Assembly: GCA_030453435.1 (NCBI GenBank)
Contig: JAKDKI010000013.1
Location: 1 to 17,621, forward strand
Direction: 5' to 3'
Source of the DNA: Kocuria sp.
Lineage (GTDB): Bacteria > Actinomycetota > Actinomycetes > Actinomycetales > Micrococcaceae
DNA: 17,621 nucleotides
In this document: positions 6,667 to 14,231 of the stretch, piece after piece
Position numbering within the stretch: position 1 is the stretch's first letter
Layout: each line of letters begins with the position of its first letter
Translations under genes and position numbers: made by a program
Notes under the pieces: model-generated
What the model was told of the DNA's origin: nothing
What the model saw: the letters and a program-made list of their open reading frames with translations, nothing else
The model's database searches: none

Positions 6667-7207
6667 AGCCTCCCTCTCCGGTGGTGTATGGATCCTGACG
6701 TCCACCGTACGGGGTGTCCCGCTCGGCGTCAGGATCCTCCGGCGGCAGCTTGCACCAATTCTCAACGATCCAGCCGATCACCATGAGCACCACACCGGCC
6801 ACGATCTGCGCCACGCACAACCACAGCGGTTCCTGGGTGGTTCGCACGCCGAGCAGCATGACCTGGTCCACGCCCAGCCCCGCGTGCCAACCGGCAGTGA
6901 GCGCGCCATAGTACGCCACGGCTTGGGCTGCCGCCGCAGTGCCCACTCCCCACACGGGGTCGTAGGGCTTGCGGTCGGCCGGGGCACGACGACGACGCCG
7001 CTCCTCCCCTTCAGGATCGCGGTAGGCGCGCAGTCGCAAGCCCAGATAGAGCAATACGGCCGCCGCGGCTCCCTCGGCCACGAGGCTCCCCCACGGGAGG
7101 ATCAGCAACGCTTGATTCTGACCGGATACCGCGTAGTTGATACTCCAACCCAGAACGGCGGCAACGAGCGCAACCACCACCAAGGAGAGAACGTTCAAGT
7201 AACGCAT
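6650..7207 (-). CDS. DUF3180 four-helix membrane protein
   Basis: The 185-residue protein has four hydrophobic helices, at about 4-26, 33-58, 86-108 and 128-148. A cytoplasmic-looking basic loop between helices 2 and 3 carries an EERRRRRAP run (about 68-76). Just after helix 4 it has WCKLPPEDPD (151-160), which I recognise as a DUF3180 hallmark. A polar, glycine- and tyrosine-rich tail ends the protein. This family lies directly after folK in many actinobacteria, as here. The ATG at 7207 is preferred over a GTG at 7237 that has no ribosome site; a GGGAG stands about 11 bases before the ATG. It starts 7 bases after folK ends and overlaps the next gene by 17. Function is unknown. Confidence 0.88.
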   Translation of the reverse strand: MRYLNVLSLVVVALVAAVLGWSINYAVSGQNQALLILPWGSLVAEGAAAAVLLYLGLRLRAYRDPEGEERRRRRAPADRKPYDPVWGVGTAAAAQAVAYYGALTAGWHAGLGVDQVMLLGVRTTQEPLWLCVAQIVAGVVLMVIGWIVENWCKLPPEDPDAERDTPYGGRQDPYTTGEGGYARHQ

Positions 7208-7214
7208 GGTCGGT

Positions 7215-7733
7215 TCAGCTCCCTTCCGTGGGTTCACACAGCGTGAGATCAGTGGTGGTCAGGCCTTCCAGATCGGGGGCGCGCTTAGCCAGGTCCCGCA
7301 CCATGTGCCCTCCCAATTCGGCGTCAGGATCCAGCCGGGACCACGGGACCAGAACGAAGGCCCTCTCGTGAGCCCGGGGATGGGGCAACGTCAGGTCTGG
7401 ATTCTGTTGTTCGACGCCCTCGAACCAAATGATGTCCAGGTCCAGGGTGCGGGGTCCCCAGCGAACCGTGCGCTCGCGGCCGTGTTCGTGCTCGACCTTC
7501 TGACACACGCGCAGGGTCTCTTCGGGAGTCAGTTCGACTCTGAGTTCCACCACCGCATTGAAGTAGTCCGGTGAGCCCTCGGGGCCGCCCACGGAGCGAG
7601 TGCTGACCACGGGCGAGCAGCCGGTCACGCTAATTCCCGAGGTCTCGTCCAGCGCGGGCACCGCCGAACGCAGAGCCGCCAATCGGTCTCCCAGGTTCGC
7701 TCCCAAGGCCACAACACACCGGGCTGTCATCAC
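7215..7733 (-). CDS. folK: 2-amino-4-hydroxy-6-hydroxymethyldihydropteridine pyrophosphokinase (HPPK)
   Basis: FolK transfers pyrophosphate from ATP to 6-hydroxymethyl-dihydropterin, making the substrate of FolP. The 172-residue product shows ALGANLGDR (9-17), RWGPRTLDLDII (91-102, with the two Mg-binding aspartates of the DLD motif) and LPHPRAHERAFVL (116-128). Together these define the HPPK active site. The reading begins GTG-ATG, so the start may be GTG at 7733 or ATG at 7730. The GTG shares one base with the folB TAG stop. It sits after folB, completing a contiguous folE-folP-folB-folK set. It is a stand-alone enzyme, not fused to FolB or FolP as in some organisms. Confidence 0.97.
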   Translation of the reverse strand: MMTARCVVALGANLGDRLAALRSAVPALDETSGISVTGCSPVVSTRSVGGPEGSPDYFNAVVELRVELTPEETLRVCQKVEHEHGRERTVRWGPRTLDLDIIWFEGVEQQNPDLTLPHPRAHERAFVLVPWSRLDPDAELGGHMVRDLAKRAPDLEGLTTTDLTLCEPTEGS

Positions 7734-8134
7734 TACCCCTCCGAATCCCGCGTGCGGAAAATAGTAACGGCCACGTCTGAGAACGTGACCTCGATGGGGG
7801 CCTTGGGTTTGTGCACCGTCACCTCAAGGGCGCGGATCAGAGAGAACTCCGCCAACAGGTCTGCGGCGATGCGTTCAGCGAGAGTTTCGATGAGTTGGTA
7901 GGGAGGACCAATCACTGTCTCACGCACGAGTTCGGCCACTTCCCCGTAGTGCACGGTTGCCGTGAGTTCGTCGCTGGTGCCGGCCGTCTTGAGGTCCGTA
8001 TACATCACCAGGTCCACGAAGAACGGCTGGCCCGTGCGTCGTTCCTTCTCGAACACGCCGTGGTAGCCCACAGCGCCCAAGCCGCTCAGAGTAATGCGGT
8101 CGTGGTGGCTCAAGTCAGCGGGGGAAGTCATCAT
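7733..8134 (-). CDS. folB: Dihydroneopterin aldolase
   Basis: FolB cleaves 7,8-dihydroneopterin to 6-hydroxymethyl-dihydropterin and glycolaldehyde. The 133-residue protein has GYHGVFEKERRTGQPFFVDL (23-42), which carries the conserved glutamate at about 29. Further on are VHYGEVAELV (61-70), LIETLAERIA (81-90) and TVHKPKAPI (106-114), with the catalytic lysine at about 109. Length and motifs are typical of the octameric family. The start is one of two consecutive ATG codons (8134 or 8131), 6 bases after folP ends, and the ribosome site is weak. The stop overlaps folK by one base. Coupling to folP and folK is likely. Confidence 0.96.
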   Translation of the reverse strand: MMTSPADLSHHDRITLSGLGAVGYHGVFEKERRTGQPFFVDLVMYTDLKTAGTSDELTATVHYGEVAELVRETVIGPPYQLIETLAERIAADLLAEFSLIRALEVTVHKPKAPIEVTFSDVAVTIFRTRDSEG

Positions 8135-8140
8135 TAGTGC

Positions 8141-9052
8141 TCAGTTTTCGCTCTCTGGGGAAGTCTCGCTGGGGACAAGAAGTGGTGCGGTGACGCCCAG
8201 CCACGCGTGTGCGGTGGCCACGGCGTCAACGGTCGCGGCGACGTCGTGAACCCGAACCGCCCAGGCACCCCCGAAAGCAGATAGCGCGCTGAGGGCGGCC
8301 GTGGCGCCGTCGCGCTCGGCCACGGGGCGGGGGCCCTGTTCGTCGCCCAGGAGATGGCCGAGGAACCGCTTGCGGGAGGCCGCAATGAGTACCTTGTTAC
8401 CCATCTCGCGCAACCGGGGAAGGGCACGGAGCAGATCCCAGTCCTGCGAGCCAGCTTTGGCGAACCCCAGGCCCGGATCCACGATCAAGTTCTCGGGTTT
8501 CACACCGGCTCGGTAAAAGCGCTCGCGCAATTCGAGCAGCTCGGCAATCACCTCATCGGCCACGTTGTCATAGCAGGACAGCGCGTCCATCGTGGTGGAG
8601 GTGCCGCGCGAGTGCATCAGGATGTACGGCGCCTGATGCTGTCCCGCGAGTTCGATCATGCCCTGCTGGACGTTCATACCCGACACGTCGTTGATGATGT
8701 GCGCTCCGGCGTCCAAGGCAGCGGCCGCGGTCTCTGCGTTGAGCGTGTCCACGCTGATCACGATGCCGCGGTCGGACAGCTCTCGGATCACTTGGAGGAT
8801 GCGCCGTTGTTCTTCCTCGACGCTCACGCGCACGGACCCCGGCCGAGTGGAATCACCGCCCACGTCCACGATGTCCGCCCCCTGGGCAGCGAGTTCCAGA
8901 CCGTGCGCGACCGCCGCATCCACGGTGTCGTGGGAGCCGCCGTCGCTGAAGGAGTCCGGGGTGACGTTGAGGATGCCCATGACCAATGTGCGGCCCCGAG
9001 GCAGGTTTTTATAGGAACCCCAACCCAAGCGGTGCGACCCGCGGGGCGTCAT
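8141..9052 (-). CDS. folP: Dihydropteroate synthase
   Basis: FolP condenses hydroxymethyl-dihydropterin pyrophosphate with p-aminobenzoate and is the sulfonamide target. The 303-residue TIM-barrel protein shows [15 protein letters not shown] (25-39), [13 protein letters not shown] (60-72), SVDT (100-103), HIINDVSG (118-125), VDPGLGFAK (191-199), ASRKRFLG (225-232) and VRVHDV (266-271). All standard substrate loops are present. In loop 2 the usual GGESTRPG reads GGDSTRPG (Asp67, codon GAT). The ATG overlaps the folE stop (ATGA), and folB starts 6 bases after the gene ends. The acidic C-terminal tail looks unconserved. Confidence 0.97.
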   Translation of the reverse strand: MTPRGSHRLGWGSYKNLPRGRTLVMGILNVTPDSFSDGGSHDTVDAAVAHGLELAAQGADIVDVGGDSTRPGSVRVSVEEEQRRILQVIRELSDRGIVISVDTLNAETAAAALDAGAHIINDVSGMNVQQGMIELAGQHQAPYILMHSRGTSTTMDALSCYDNVADEVIAELLELRERFYRAGVKPENLIVDPGLGFAKAGSQDWDLLRALPRLREMGNKVLIAASRKRFLGHLLGDEQGPRPVAERDGATAALSALSAFGGAWAVRVHDVAATVDAVATAHAWLGVTAPLLVPSETSPESEN

Positions 9053-9705
9053 CGGCCCTGACCTGACAGGATCAAGTTCATGGCCTCCGCGCGGGTGGCC
9101 GGATCCCGCAACTGGCCCCGCACCGCGGACGTCACGGTCTTGGCACCGGGTTTACGCACCCCGCGCATGGACATGCACAGGTGCTCACATTCAATGACCA
9201 CGATTGCGCCGGCGGGATGCAGGTTGTCCACGAGTGCCTCCACCACCTGGGTGGTGAGCCGTTCCTGGACCTGCGGGCGCTTGGCAAATAAGTCCACCAG
9301 CCGGGCCAATTTGGACAGCCCGGTGACCCGGCCCTCGGGGCCCGGAATGTATCCGACGTGGGCCACACCGTGGAACGGCACCAGGTGGTGCTCGCAGGTC
9401 GAGTAGAACGGGATGTCCTTGACCATGACCATTTCCGCGTGGCCGATATCGAAGGTGGTGGCCAACAGATCTGCGGGGTCCTGATGAAGCCCGGTGAAGA
9501 TCTCCGCGTAGGCACGAGCCACTCGCCCGGGGGTGTCCTTCAAGCCGCTACGGTCAGGATCCTCACCGATGGCCAACAAGATCTCACGCACCGCAGCCTC
9601 GATCCGCGGCTGGTCGATCCTACTGTCAGCCCGTTCGGTCTCGAGATAGTCCGCGTACGAGCCGGAAATCGGCTCGGATAGTTCCTGACCGTTATCCGAA
9701 CTCAT
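9049..9705 (-). CDS. folE: GTP cyclohydrolase I
   Basis: FolE converts GTP to 7,8-dihydroneopterin triphosphate, the first step of folate synthesis. The 218-residue product has the classic zinc-type FolE motifs: [22 protein letters not shown] (split around 100-121), [10 protein letters not shown] (129-138), RPQVQERLT (143-151) and [16 protein letters not shown] (172-187). Predicted zinc ligands are Cys104, His107 and Cys177. All are present, so this is the zinc-dependent FolE1 type and not FolE2. Its ATG follows the ftsH TGA with no gap, and its stop overlaps the folP start, so it is presumably expressed with ftsH. The N-terminal 25 residues are polar and variable. Confidence 0.98.
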   Translation of the reverse strand: MSSDNGQELSEPISGSYADYLETERADSRIDQPRIEAAVREILLAIGEDPDRSGLKDTPGRVARAYAEIFTGLHQDPADLLATTFDIGHAEMVMVKDIPFYSTCEHHLVPFHGVAHVGYIPGPEGRVTGLSKLARLVDLFAKRPQVQERLTTQVVEALVDNLHPAGAIVVIECEHLCMSMRGVRKPGAKTVTSAVRGQLRDPATRAEAMNLILSGQGR

Positions 9706-11853
9706 TCAGCGCTGCTCCTGCGATCCGCCGGACCAGGGGCTACTGCCGTCACCCTGCTGCTCGTCGCCCGCTGGGCCGCCCTGGGGGCCTCCCTGTCCTT
9801 CCGCTCCTGGCATCTGGGAGTCACCGTGATCCGGAACCTCGAGCGGGTGCTCGGGCTTGGCGGCGACCGCCTGGTCCTGCGGGGCCATGGTGTCCGGGTC
9901 CTGCGTGTGCTTGCGCTGGGCCTCTTCACGCTCGGCGGTGGTGATCACCGGCGGGATGTCAGAGACCGGGCGGTTGTCGCCCGAGTGCCAGACGGGTCGC
10001 AGGTCACGCTTGCGCACATCGCGGAAGATCTCCCCGATCTGTGCTTCGTTGAGCGTTTCCTTCTCGAGCAGTTCCAGGGCCAAACGGTCCAGCACGTCAC
10101 GGTTCTCGTTCAGGATCTCGTGGGCTTCGGTGTGGGCCTGCTCGAGCAGTTTCCGCACTTCGTCGTCCACGACCGCCAGGGTGCTGTCCGAGTAGTCCTT
10201 GCCCGTGGAGCCCATTTCACGGCCCACGAACGGGTCAGAATTGTCGCCGCCGATCTTCACGGACCCGATCCGGCTGCTCATGCCGTACTGCGTAACCATT
10301 TTGCGCGCGGTGTCCGTGGCCTTCTGGATGTCGTTGGAGGCACCGGTGGAGGGATCGTGGAACACGAGTTCCTCCGCTGCACGGCCACCCATTGCGTAGG
10401 CCATTTGATCCAACAATTCGTTACGGGTGGTGGAGTATTTGTCGTCCGCGGGCATCACCATGGTGTAACCCAGCGCGCGGCCACGCGGCAGAATGGTGAT
10501 CTTGGTGACGGGGTCCGTGTTGCGCAACGCGGCTGCCACCAGCGCGTGACCGCCCTCGTGGTACGCGGTGACCTTGCGCTCGAGTTCCTTCATGATGCGC
10601 GAACGCTTCTGCGGACCCGCGATCACGCGGTCGATGGCCTCGTCCACGGCGCGATCGTCAATGAGCTGGGCGTGGGAACGGGCGGTCAGCAGGGCTGCCT
10701 CGTTCATCACGTTGGCCAGCTCGGCACCGGTGAAGCCCGGAGTGCGCTTGGCCACGGACGCCAGGTCGACGTTCTGAGCGAGGGGCTTGTTCTTGGCGTG
10801 CACGCGCAGGATCTGTTCGCGCCCCTTCATGTCGGGGGCATCCACACCGATCTGGCGGTCGAAACGGCCCGGGCGCAACAGTGCCGGGTCCAGGACGTCC
10901 GGACGGTTGGTTGCGGCGATCAGGATCACGTTGGTATTTGCGTCGAAGCCGTCCATCTCGACCAGCAACTGGTTCAGGGTCTGCTCGCGCTCGTCGTTAC
11001 CGCCACCCATGCCGGCACCGCGCTGGCGGCCCACGGCGTCGATCTCGTCCACGAAGACAATCGCGGGAGAGTTCTCCTTGGCCTGCTGGAAGAGGTCGCG
11101 CACACGGGATGCACCCACGCCCACGAACATTTCCACGAAGTCCGAACCGGAGATGGAGTAGAACGGCACGCCCGCTTCACCGGCCACGGCCTTGGCCAGC
11201 AGGGTCTTGCCCGTACCCGGAGGGCCGTAGAGCAGCACGCCCTTGGGCACCTTGGCACCCACGGCGGTGAAACGGTCGTGTTCGACCAGGAACTGTTTGA
11301 TCTCGTCGAGTTCCTGAACGGCCTCATCCGCGCCGGCCACGTCCGAGAACATGACCTCCGAGTTCTCCTTGTTGAACATCTTGGCCTTGGAACGACCGAA
11401 CTTCATGGCCTGCCCGCCGGACTGCATGCGGGCGAAGATGAACCAGAAGATTGCCAGAATGATCAGGAACGGCAACATGAAGCGCAACAGCGACAAGAAC
11501 CAGTTATTCTCGACCGGCTGGTCCGTGAAGCCCTCCAGCTCGGCCTCGTTCATGGTGTTGACGACTTCCTCGGCGCGCGGTTCAACGAAGAAGAACTCGA
11601 CATCCTTGCCCAGCTGTTCGTCGTTGAGCGTGAGGTCTTCCTTGAGCTGCAGCTCGACCTTCTGCTGGCCGTCGTAGATCTTGGCCTCTTGCACCTTGTG
11701 GTCTCGCAGCAGCGACATGCCCACGTTGGTGTCCACACGCGAGGTGGACGGGCCGAAGAGATTTGCGCCCACGGGTACCAGCACCAAGACGGCTAGCAAG
11801 ATCCAGAAGAACGGTCCCTTAAAAAAGCTGGTGGGTTTTTTCGCCGTGGCCAA
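9706..11853 (-). CDS. ftsH: ATP-dependent zinc metalloprotease FtsH
   Basis: FtsH extracts and degrades membrane and short-lived proteins. From the TTG at 11853 it has 715 residues: transmembrane helix 1 (about 12-33), an extracytoplasmic domain (about 34-118) and helix 2 (about 119-142). The AAA+ module carries Walker A GPPGTGKT (210-217), Walker B IVFVDEID (265-272) and the SRH region [20 protein letters not shown] (314-333). The peptidase has HEGGH (432-436) and a third ligand at about Asp508 ([10 protein letters not shown]). A long Gly/Gln/Pro-rich tail spans about 640-715. The TTG start is chosen because GGGAGG (11863-11868) lies 9 bases upstream and the product begins with a standard FtsH leader ([19 protein letters not shown]). 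An in-frame GTG at 11988 has no such site. It heads the folate run. Confidence 0.97.
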   Translation of the reverse strand: MATAKKPTSFFKGPFFWILLAVLVLVPVGANLFGPSTSRVDTNVGMSLLRDHKVQEAKIYDGQQKVELQLKEDLTLNDEQLGKDVEFFFVEPRAEEVVNTMNEAELEGFTDQPVENNWFLSLLRFMLPFLIILAIFWFIFARMQSGGQAMKFGRSKAKMFNKENSEVMFSDVAGADEAVQELDEIKQFLVEHDRFTAVGAKVPKGVLLYGPPGTGKTLLAKAVAGEAGVPFYSISGSDFVEMFVGVGASRVRDLFQQAKENSPAIVFVDEIDAVGRQRGAGMGGGNDEREQTLNQLLVEMDGFDANTNVILIAATNRPDVLDPALLRPGRFDRQIGVDAPDMKGREQILRVHAKNKPLAQNVDLASVAKRTPGFTGAELANVMNEAALLTARSHAQLIDDRAVDEAIDRVIAGPQKRSRIMKELERKVTAYHEGGHALVAAALRNTDPVTKITILPRGRALGYTMVMPADDKYSTTRNELLDQMAYAMGGRAAEELVFHDPSTGASNDIQKATDTARKMVTQYGMSSRIGSVKIGGDNSDPFVGREMGSTGKDYSDSTLAVVDDEVRKLLEQAHTEAHEILNENRDVLDRLALELLEKETLNEAQIGEIFRDVRKRDLRPVWHSGDNRPVSDIPPVITTAEREEAQRKHTQDPDTMAPQDQAVAAKPEHPLEVPDHGDSQMPGAEGQGGPQGGPAGDEQQGDGSSPWSGGSQEQR

Positions 11854-11868
11854 GCCGATGATCCTCCC
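11851..11868 (-). promoter_or_regulatory. Ribosome binding site and TTG start of ftsH
   Basis: On the minus strand GGGAGG (11863-11868) is followed after nine bases by TTG (11851-11853). No ATG or GTG within a sensible distance has a comparable site. This pair decides the ftsH start and removes 45 apparent N-terminal residues that would otherwise be assigned upstream of the first membrane helix. Confidence 0.75.
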
Positions 11869-12073
11869 GTGGACGTGACACGCAGTGCCGCGCCCCAAAA
11901 CTGACGGTGCTGTCTCCGGATCCGATTGATCCGAAGACTGATGTGGGTGCGCGACGCGTAACGCACAATCTATCGTTTCCGGGAACACCGGACCTCATCC
12001 GGGTCAGGTCGTTCCCTGAGAGCGCACGCGCCGCGCTCACGCTACATGCGGGACCCCACTGTTCCCTGAGTTC
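11854..12073 (-). promoter_or_regulatory. Intergenic control region between hpt and ftsH
   Basis: This 220-bp gap is the longest inside the minus-strand block apart from the one upstream of lsr2, and it probably carries the ftsH promoter. A candidate -10 on the minus strand is TAGATT (11967-11972); no good -35 is evident 17-18 bases upstream. Immediately upstream of it is a near-palindrome GTTTCCGGGAAC (11975-11986). The 10-mer GTTCCCTGAG occurs twice, at 12011-12020 and 12061-12070, exactly 50 bases apart. A GAGCGC-N7-GCGCTC stem (12020-12038) could terminate the hpt transcript, though no T tract follows. Only the motifs are seen directly; the roles are inferred. Confidence 0.45.
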
Positions 12074-12625
12074 TTACTCGTAAACGTGCGGGGCCAAAGT
12101 GCCGATGCATTCCAGATTGCGGTAGTGCTCGGCAAAGTCCAAGCCGTAGCCGACCACGAACTCGTTGGGAATGTCCCAGCCGACGTACTTGACGTCAATG
12201 GACGTCTTGGCCGCGGCCGGCTTGCGCAGCAACGCGCAGATCTCCACGGACTTGGGCCCGCGGGATTCCAGGTTGGTGCGCAACCAGGAGAGCGTGAGAC
12301 CGGAGTCAATGATGTCCTCAACGATCAGAACATCCTTGCCGTGCAGATCGGTGTCCAGGTCCTTGAGGATCCGCACCACGCCCGAGGATTTGGTGCCGGA
12401 GCCATAGGAGGACACCGCCATCCAGTCCATGGGGTACTGCCCCTTGAGGGCACGGGTGAGGTCAGCCATGACCATCACGGCGCCCTTGAGCACGCCCACG
12501 AGCAGGACGTCGCGGCCTTCGTAGTCGCGGTCGATCTGCTCCGCGAGCTCCTCGATCCTCTGGGCGATTTCTTCTTTGGTGAATAGGACGTTGGTCAGGT
12601 CTGACTCGACGTGCTCGGCCTTCAC
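12074..12625 (-). CDS. hpt: Hypoxanthine(-guanine) phosphoribosyltransferase
   Basis: Hpt salvages hypoxanthine (and usually guanine) using PRPP, giving IMP or GMP. The 183-residue protein has LLVGVLKGAVMVMADL (41-56), SSYGSGTKSSG (72-82), the PRPP-binding VLIVEDIIDSGLTL (99-112, with the acidic ED pair followed by IIDSGLTL), ALLRKPAA (131-138) and FVVGYGLDFAEHYRNL (156-171). These are the normal motifs of the bacterial family. The GTG start is supported by AGGAG (12632-12636) six bases upstream. It follows tilS after 30 bases. The tilS-hpt pairing is widespread in Gram-positive bacteria, often next to ftsH, as here. Confidence 0.97.
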   Translation of the reverse strand: MKAEHVESDLTNVLFTKEEIAQRIEELAEQIDRDYEGRDVLLVGVLKGAVMVMADLTRALKGQYPMDWMAVSSYGSGTKSSGVVRILKDLDTDLHGKDVLIVEDIIDSGLTLSWLRTNLESRGPKSVEICALLRKPAAAKTSIDVKYVGWDIPNEFVVGYGLDFAEHYRNLECIGTLAPHVYE

Positions 12626-12655
12626 GTTGCGCTCCTGAGGGGTTGTGGGAAGGGA

Positions 12656-13714
12656 TCATTCGGTGCTGTGGAACTCGAGGCGCCCCTTCGCGCAGTGCTT
12701 GTCCGCGCGTCGTCGCCACACGGTCACCTTACCCGCCATTTGCAGTGGACCGGCAGCCCCGTATCCCATGGCGAATTGTTCGAGTGCGCTGAGTCGCTCG
12801 AAGGTGGGGGTTTCTCCGCCCGCGGCTACACATGCCTGGGCGAGCATACGACGACGCATGGCGGCGGGTGCCGCTTGTACGGCCACGCAGTCCAGCTCCA
12901 GGTTTTTCGACGACGCCGCCGCCGGGCCCAGTTGCGCACCCCGGAAATACTCTGCCGCTTGCTCGTCCAAGAAGTCCGCGTCCGCGTGAAGCACCGAAGC
13001 TGTGCGCGCCAGGGCGTTGGACACCCCGGGACCCAGATGGTCCTCGAGCCACGGCAGCACCTCGTGGCGGACCCTGCAACGCATGAGCGTGGTGTCCAAG
13101 TTACTGGGGTCGTGCCACGGCTCGAGCCCTTCGGCCCGGCAGATCTCCTCGGTTTCCTCGCGCGTCACGTTGAGGAACGGGCGCATGTACCGGACACCGT
13201 CAATAGTATGACTCGGCGACATCCCGGAGAGTGAGCGGGTGCCTGAGCCACGCGCCAGCCCCAGCAGCACTGTCTCGGCCTGGTCATTGCGGGTGTGGCC
13301 CAACAGCACGGCGTCCGCAGCCGTTTGTCGCGCAATGTCGTTGAGTGCTTCGTAGCGGGCCAAACGAGCCGCCATCTCGGGGCCGTGACCTGCCCGGTCC
13401 ACGGTCACGCGGCGTGACACCACGGGCGCCAGGTCCATTTCTTCGAGCCGGTGCATTGTTGATTCAGTGACCTGCGCGGAACCGGGCTGCATCTGGTGGT
13501 CGATCACCGCAGCACCCACGCGCACTTTCCCACGGCGGGCGAAATGCGCGGCAGCCGCGGCCAGCGCCAGGGAATCGGGACCCCCACTGCACGCGATCAG
13601 CAGCAACGGCGGGTGTCCGTCCTGGCGCGCGGGAAGTTCGGCGATGGAGCGCCCTACTGCCCTGCGGGCTCGAGCGACCCACGGATGCAACCGCCCGGTT
13701 CTACCTCGTTGCAA
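12656..13714 (-). CDS. tilS: tRNA(Ile)-lysidine synthetase
   Basis: TilS converts the wobble cytidine of the CAU-anticodon tRNA-Ile to lysidine, so that it reads AUA and is charged with isoleucine. The 352-residue protein has an N-terminal PP-loop ATPase domain: LLIACSGGPDSLALA (38-52, with SGGPDS), AAVIDHQMQPGS (68-79), ARLARYEAL (116-124) and VLLGHTRNDQAETVLLGLARGSG (136-158). Also present are PFLNVTREE (179-187) and the DPSNLDTTLMRCRVRHEVLP (202-221) region that ends the core. The C-terminal part is short and lacks the long E. coli-type extension. The start is taken as TTG at 13714, with AGGA a few bases upstream; a second TTG at 13690 is possible. It begins 4 bases after the HTH gene ends. 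Confidence 0.93.
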   Translation of the reverse strand: MQRGRTGRLHPWVARARRAVGRSIAELPARQDGHPPLLLIACSGGPDSLALAAAAAHFARRGKVRVGAAVIDHQMQPGSAQVTESTMHRLEEMDLAPVVSRRVTVDRAGHGPEMAARLARYEALNDIARQTAADAVLLGHTRNDQAETVLLGLARGSGTRSLSGMSPSHTIDGVRYMRPFLNVTREETEEICRAEGLEPWHDPSNLDTTLMRCRVRHEVLPWLEDHLGPGVSNALARTASVLHADADFLDEQAAEYFRGAQLGPAAASSKNLELDCVAVQAAPAAMRRRMLAQACVAAGGETPTFERLSALEQFAMGYGAAGPLQMAGKVTVWRRRADKHCAKGRLEFHSTE

Positions 13715-13718
13715 CTGC

Positions 13719-14180
13719 TCAGTCCTGGGTGTCGCGCGTGCGGCGGGACAGGTCCTCGGCCATGCTCAGCACCTTGGACAGAACGGGGGTGTGCTCCCCC
13801 AGCATGATGAGCGCGCGTTCGAGTTCGCCCGAGGGCACCACCGTTGCCAGGGCGGTGACGGCGTCCGTCTCGGTGCTGATCCCGGTGCGGATCTGCGTGG
13901 TGGACAACACTGGTTGCGCGGCTTTTACGCGGCGCAGTACGGCCTCGACATCTTGGGCGCCCACGCTGTCTTCCAGCATGACCAGGCGTTCATATACAGC
14001 GGGATTACCGATCTTGATGCGGCGCCCACTGATGAGCTGGGAGAGCATGGGCGCAGACAGCCCCAACACCTCTGCCAGGCGTCGTTGGGTAATGCTGTAC
14101 GCCGCCACCACGTTGCCGAATCGCTCCGACAAGGGCTGACCGTACAGCTGAATCTGCTGATCAATATTTTCCGAGCTCAC
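13719..14180 (-). CDS. Xre-like helix-turn-helix protein, function unknown
   Basis: From the GTG at 14180 the product has 153 residues. An Xre/Cro-type helix-turn-helix is clear at about 24-58 (ITQRRLAEVLGLSAPMLSQLISGRR, split around residues 30-54), followed by IKIGNPAVYERLVMLE (55-70). The rest (about 75-153) is helical, mildly charged and has no motif I recognise. The GTG is preferred because AGGA (14188-14191) lies seven bases upstream, whereas an ATG at 14198 has its purine run directly against it. The gene sits between the zinc metalloprotease (51-base gap) and tilS (4-base gap), so it is probably co-transcribed. It may be an autoregulator of this operon or a regulator elsewhere. As I recall, the equivalent Mycobacterium cluster has no HTH gene at this place. 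Confidence 0.85.
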   Translation of the reverse strand: MSSENIDQQIQLYGQPLSERFGNVVAAYSITQRRLAEVLGLSAPMLSQLISGRRIKIGNPAVYERLVMLEDSVGAQDVEAVLRRVKAAQPVLSTTQIRTGISTETDAVTALATVVPSGELERALIMLGEHTPVLSKVLSMAEDLSRRTRDTQD

Positions 14181-14231
14181 AGATTCATCCTGACACATTC
14201 CCCTGAAACAATCCCCAGTGAAAGAAGCGGA

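Noticed and set aside
9826..11796. A 656-codon open frame on the plus strand, antisense to ftsH.
   Set aside because: It is rich in His, Val, Gly and Leu with no recognisable domain. It mirrors the codon bias of the perfectly conserved ftsH on the other strand, a usual artefact in high-GC DNA.
11818..11842. Runs of A6 and T6 near the start of ftsH as a programmed frameshift site.
   Set aside because: The runs do not match a slippery heptamer in the reading frame, no downstream structure was evident, and frame continuity is intact without a shift.
11854..11988. GTG at 11988 as the ftsH start.
   Set aside because: The added 45 residues look non-coding (a promoter-like region with repeats) and lack a ribosome site. 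TTG at 11853 fits FtsH length and has GGGAGG.
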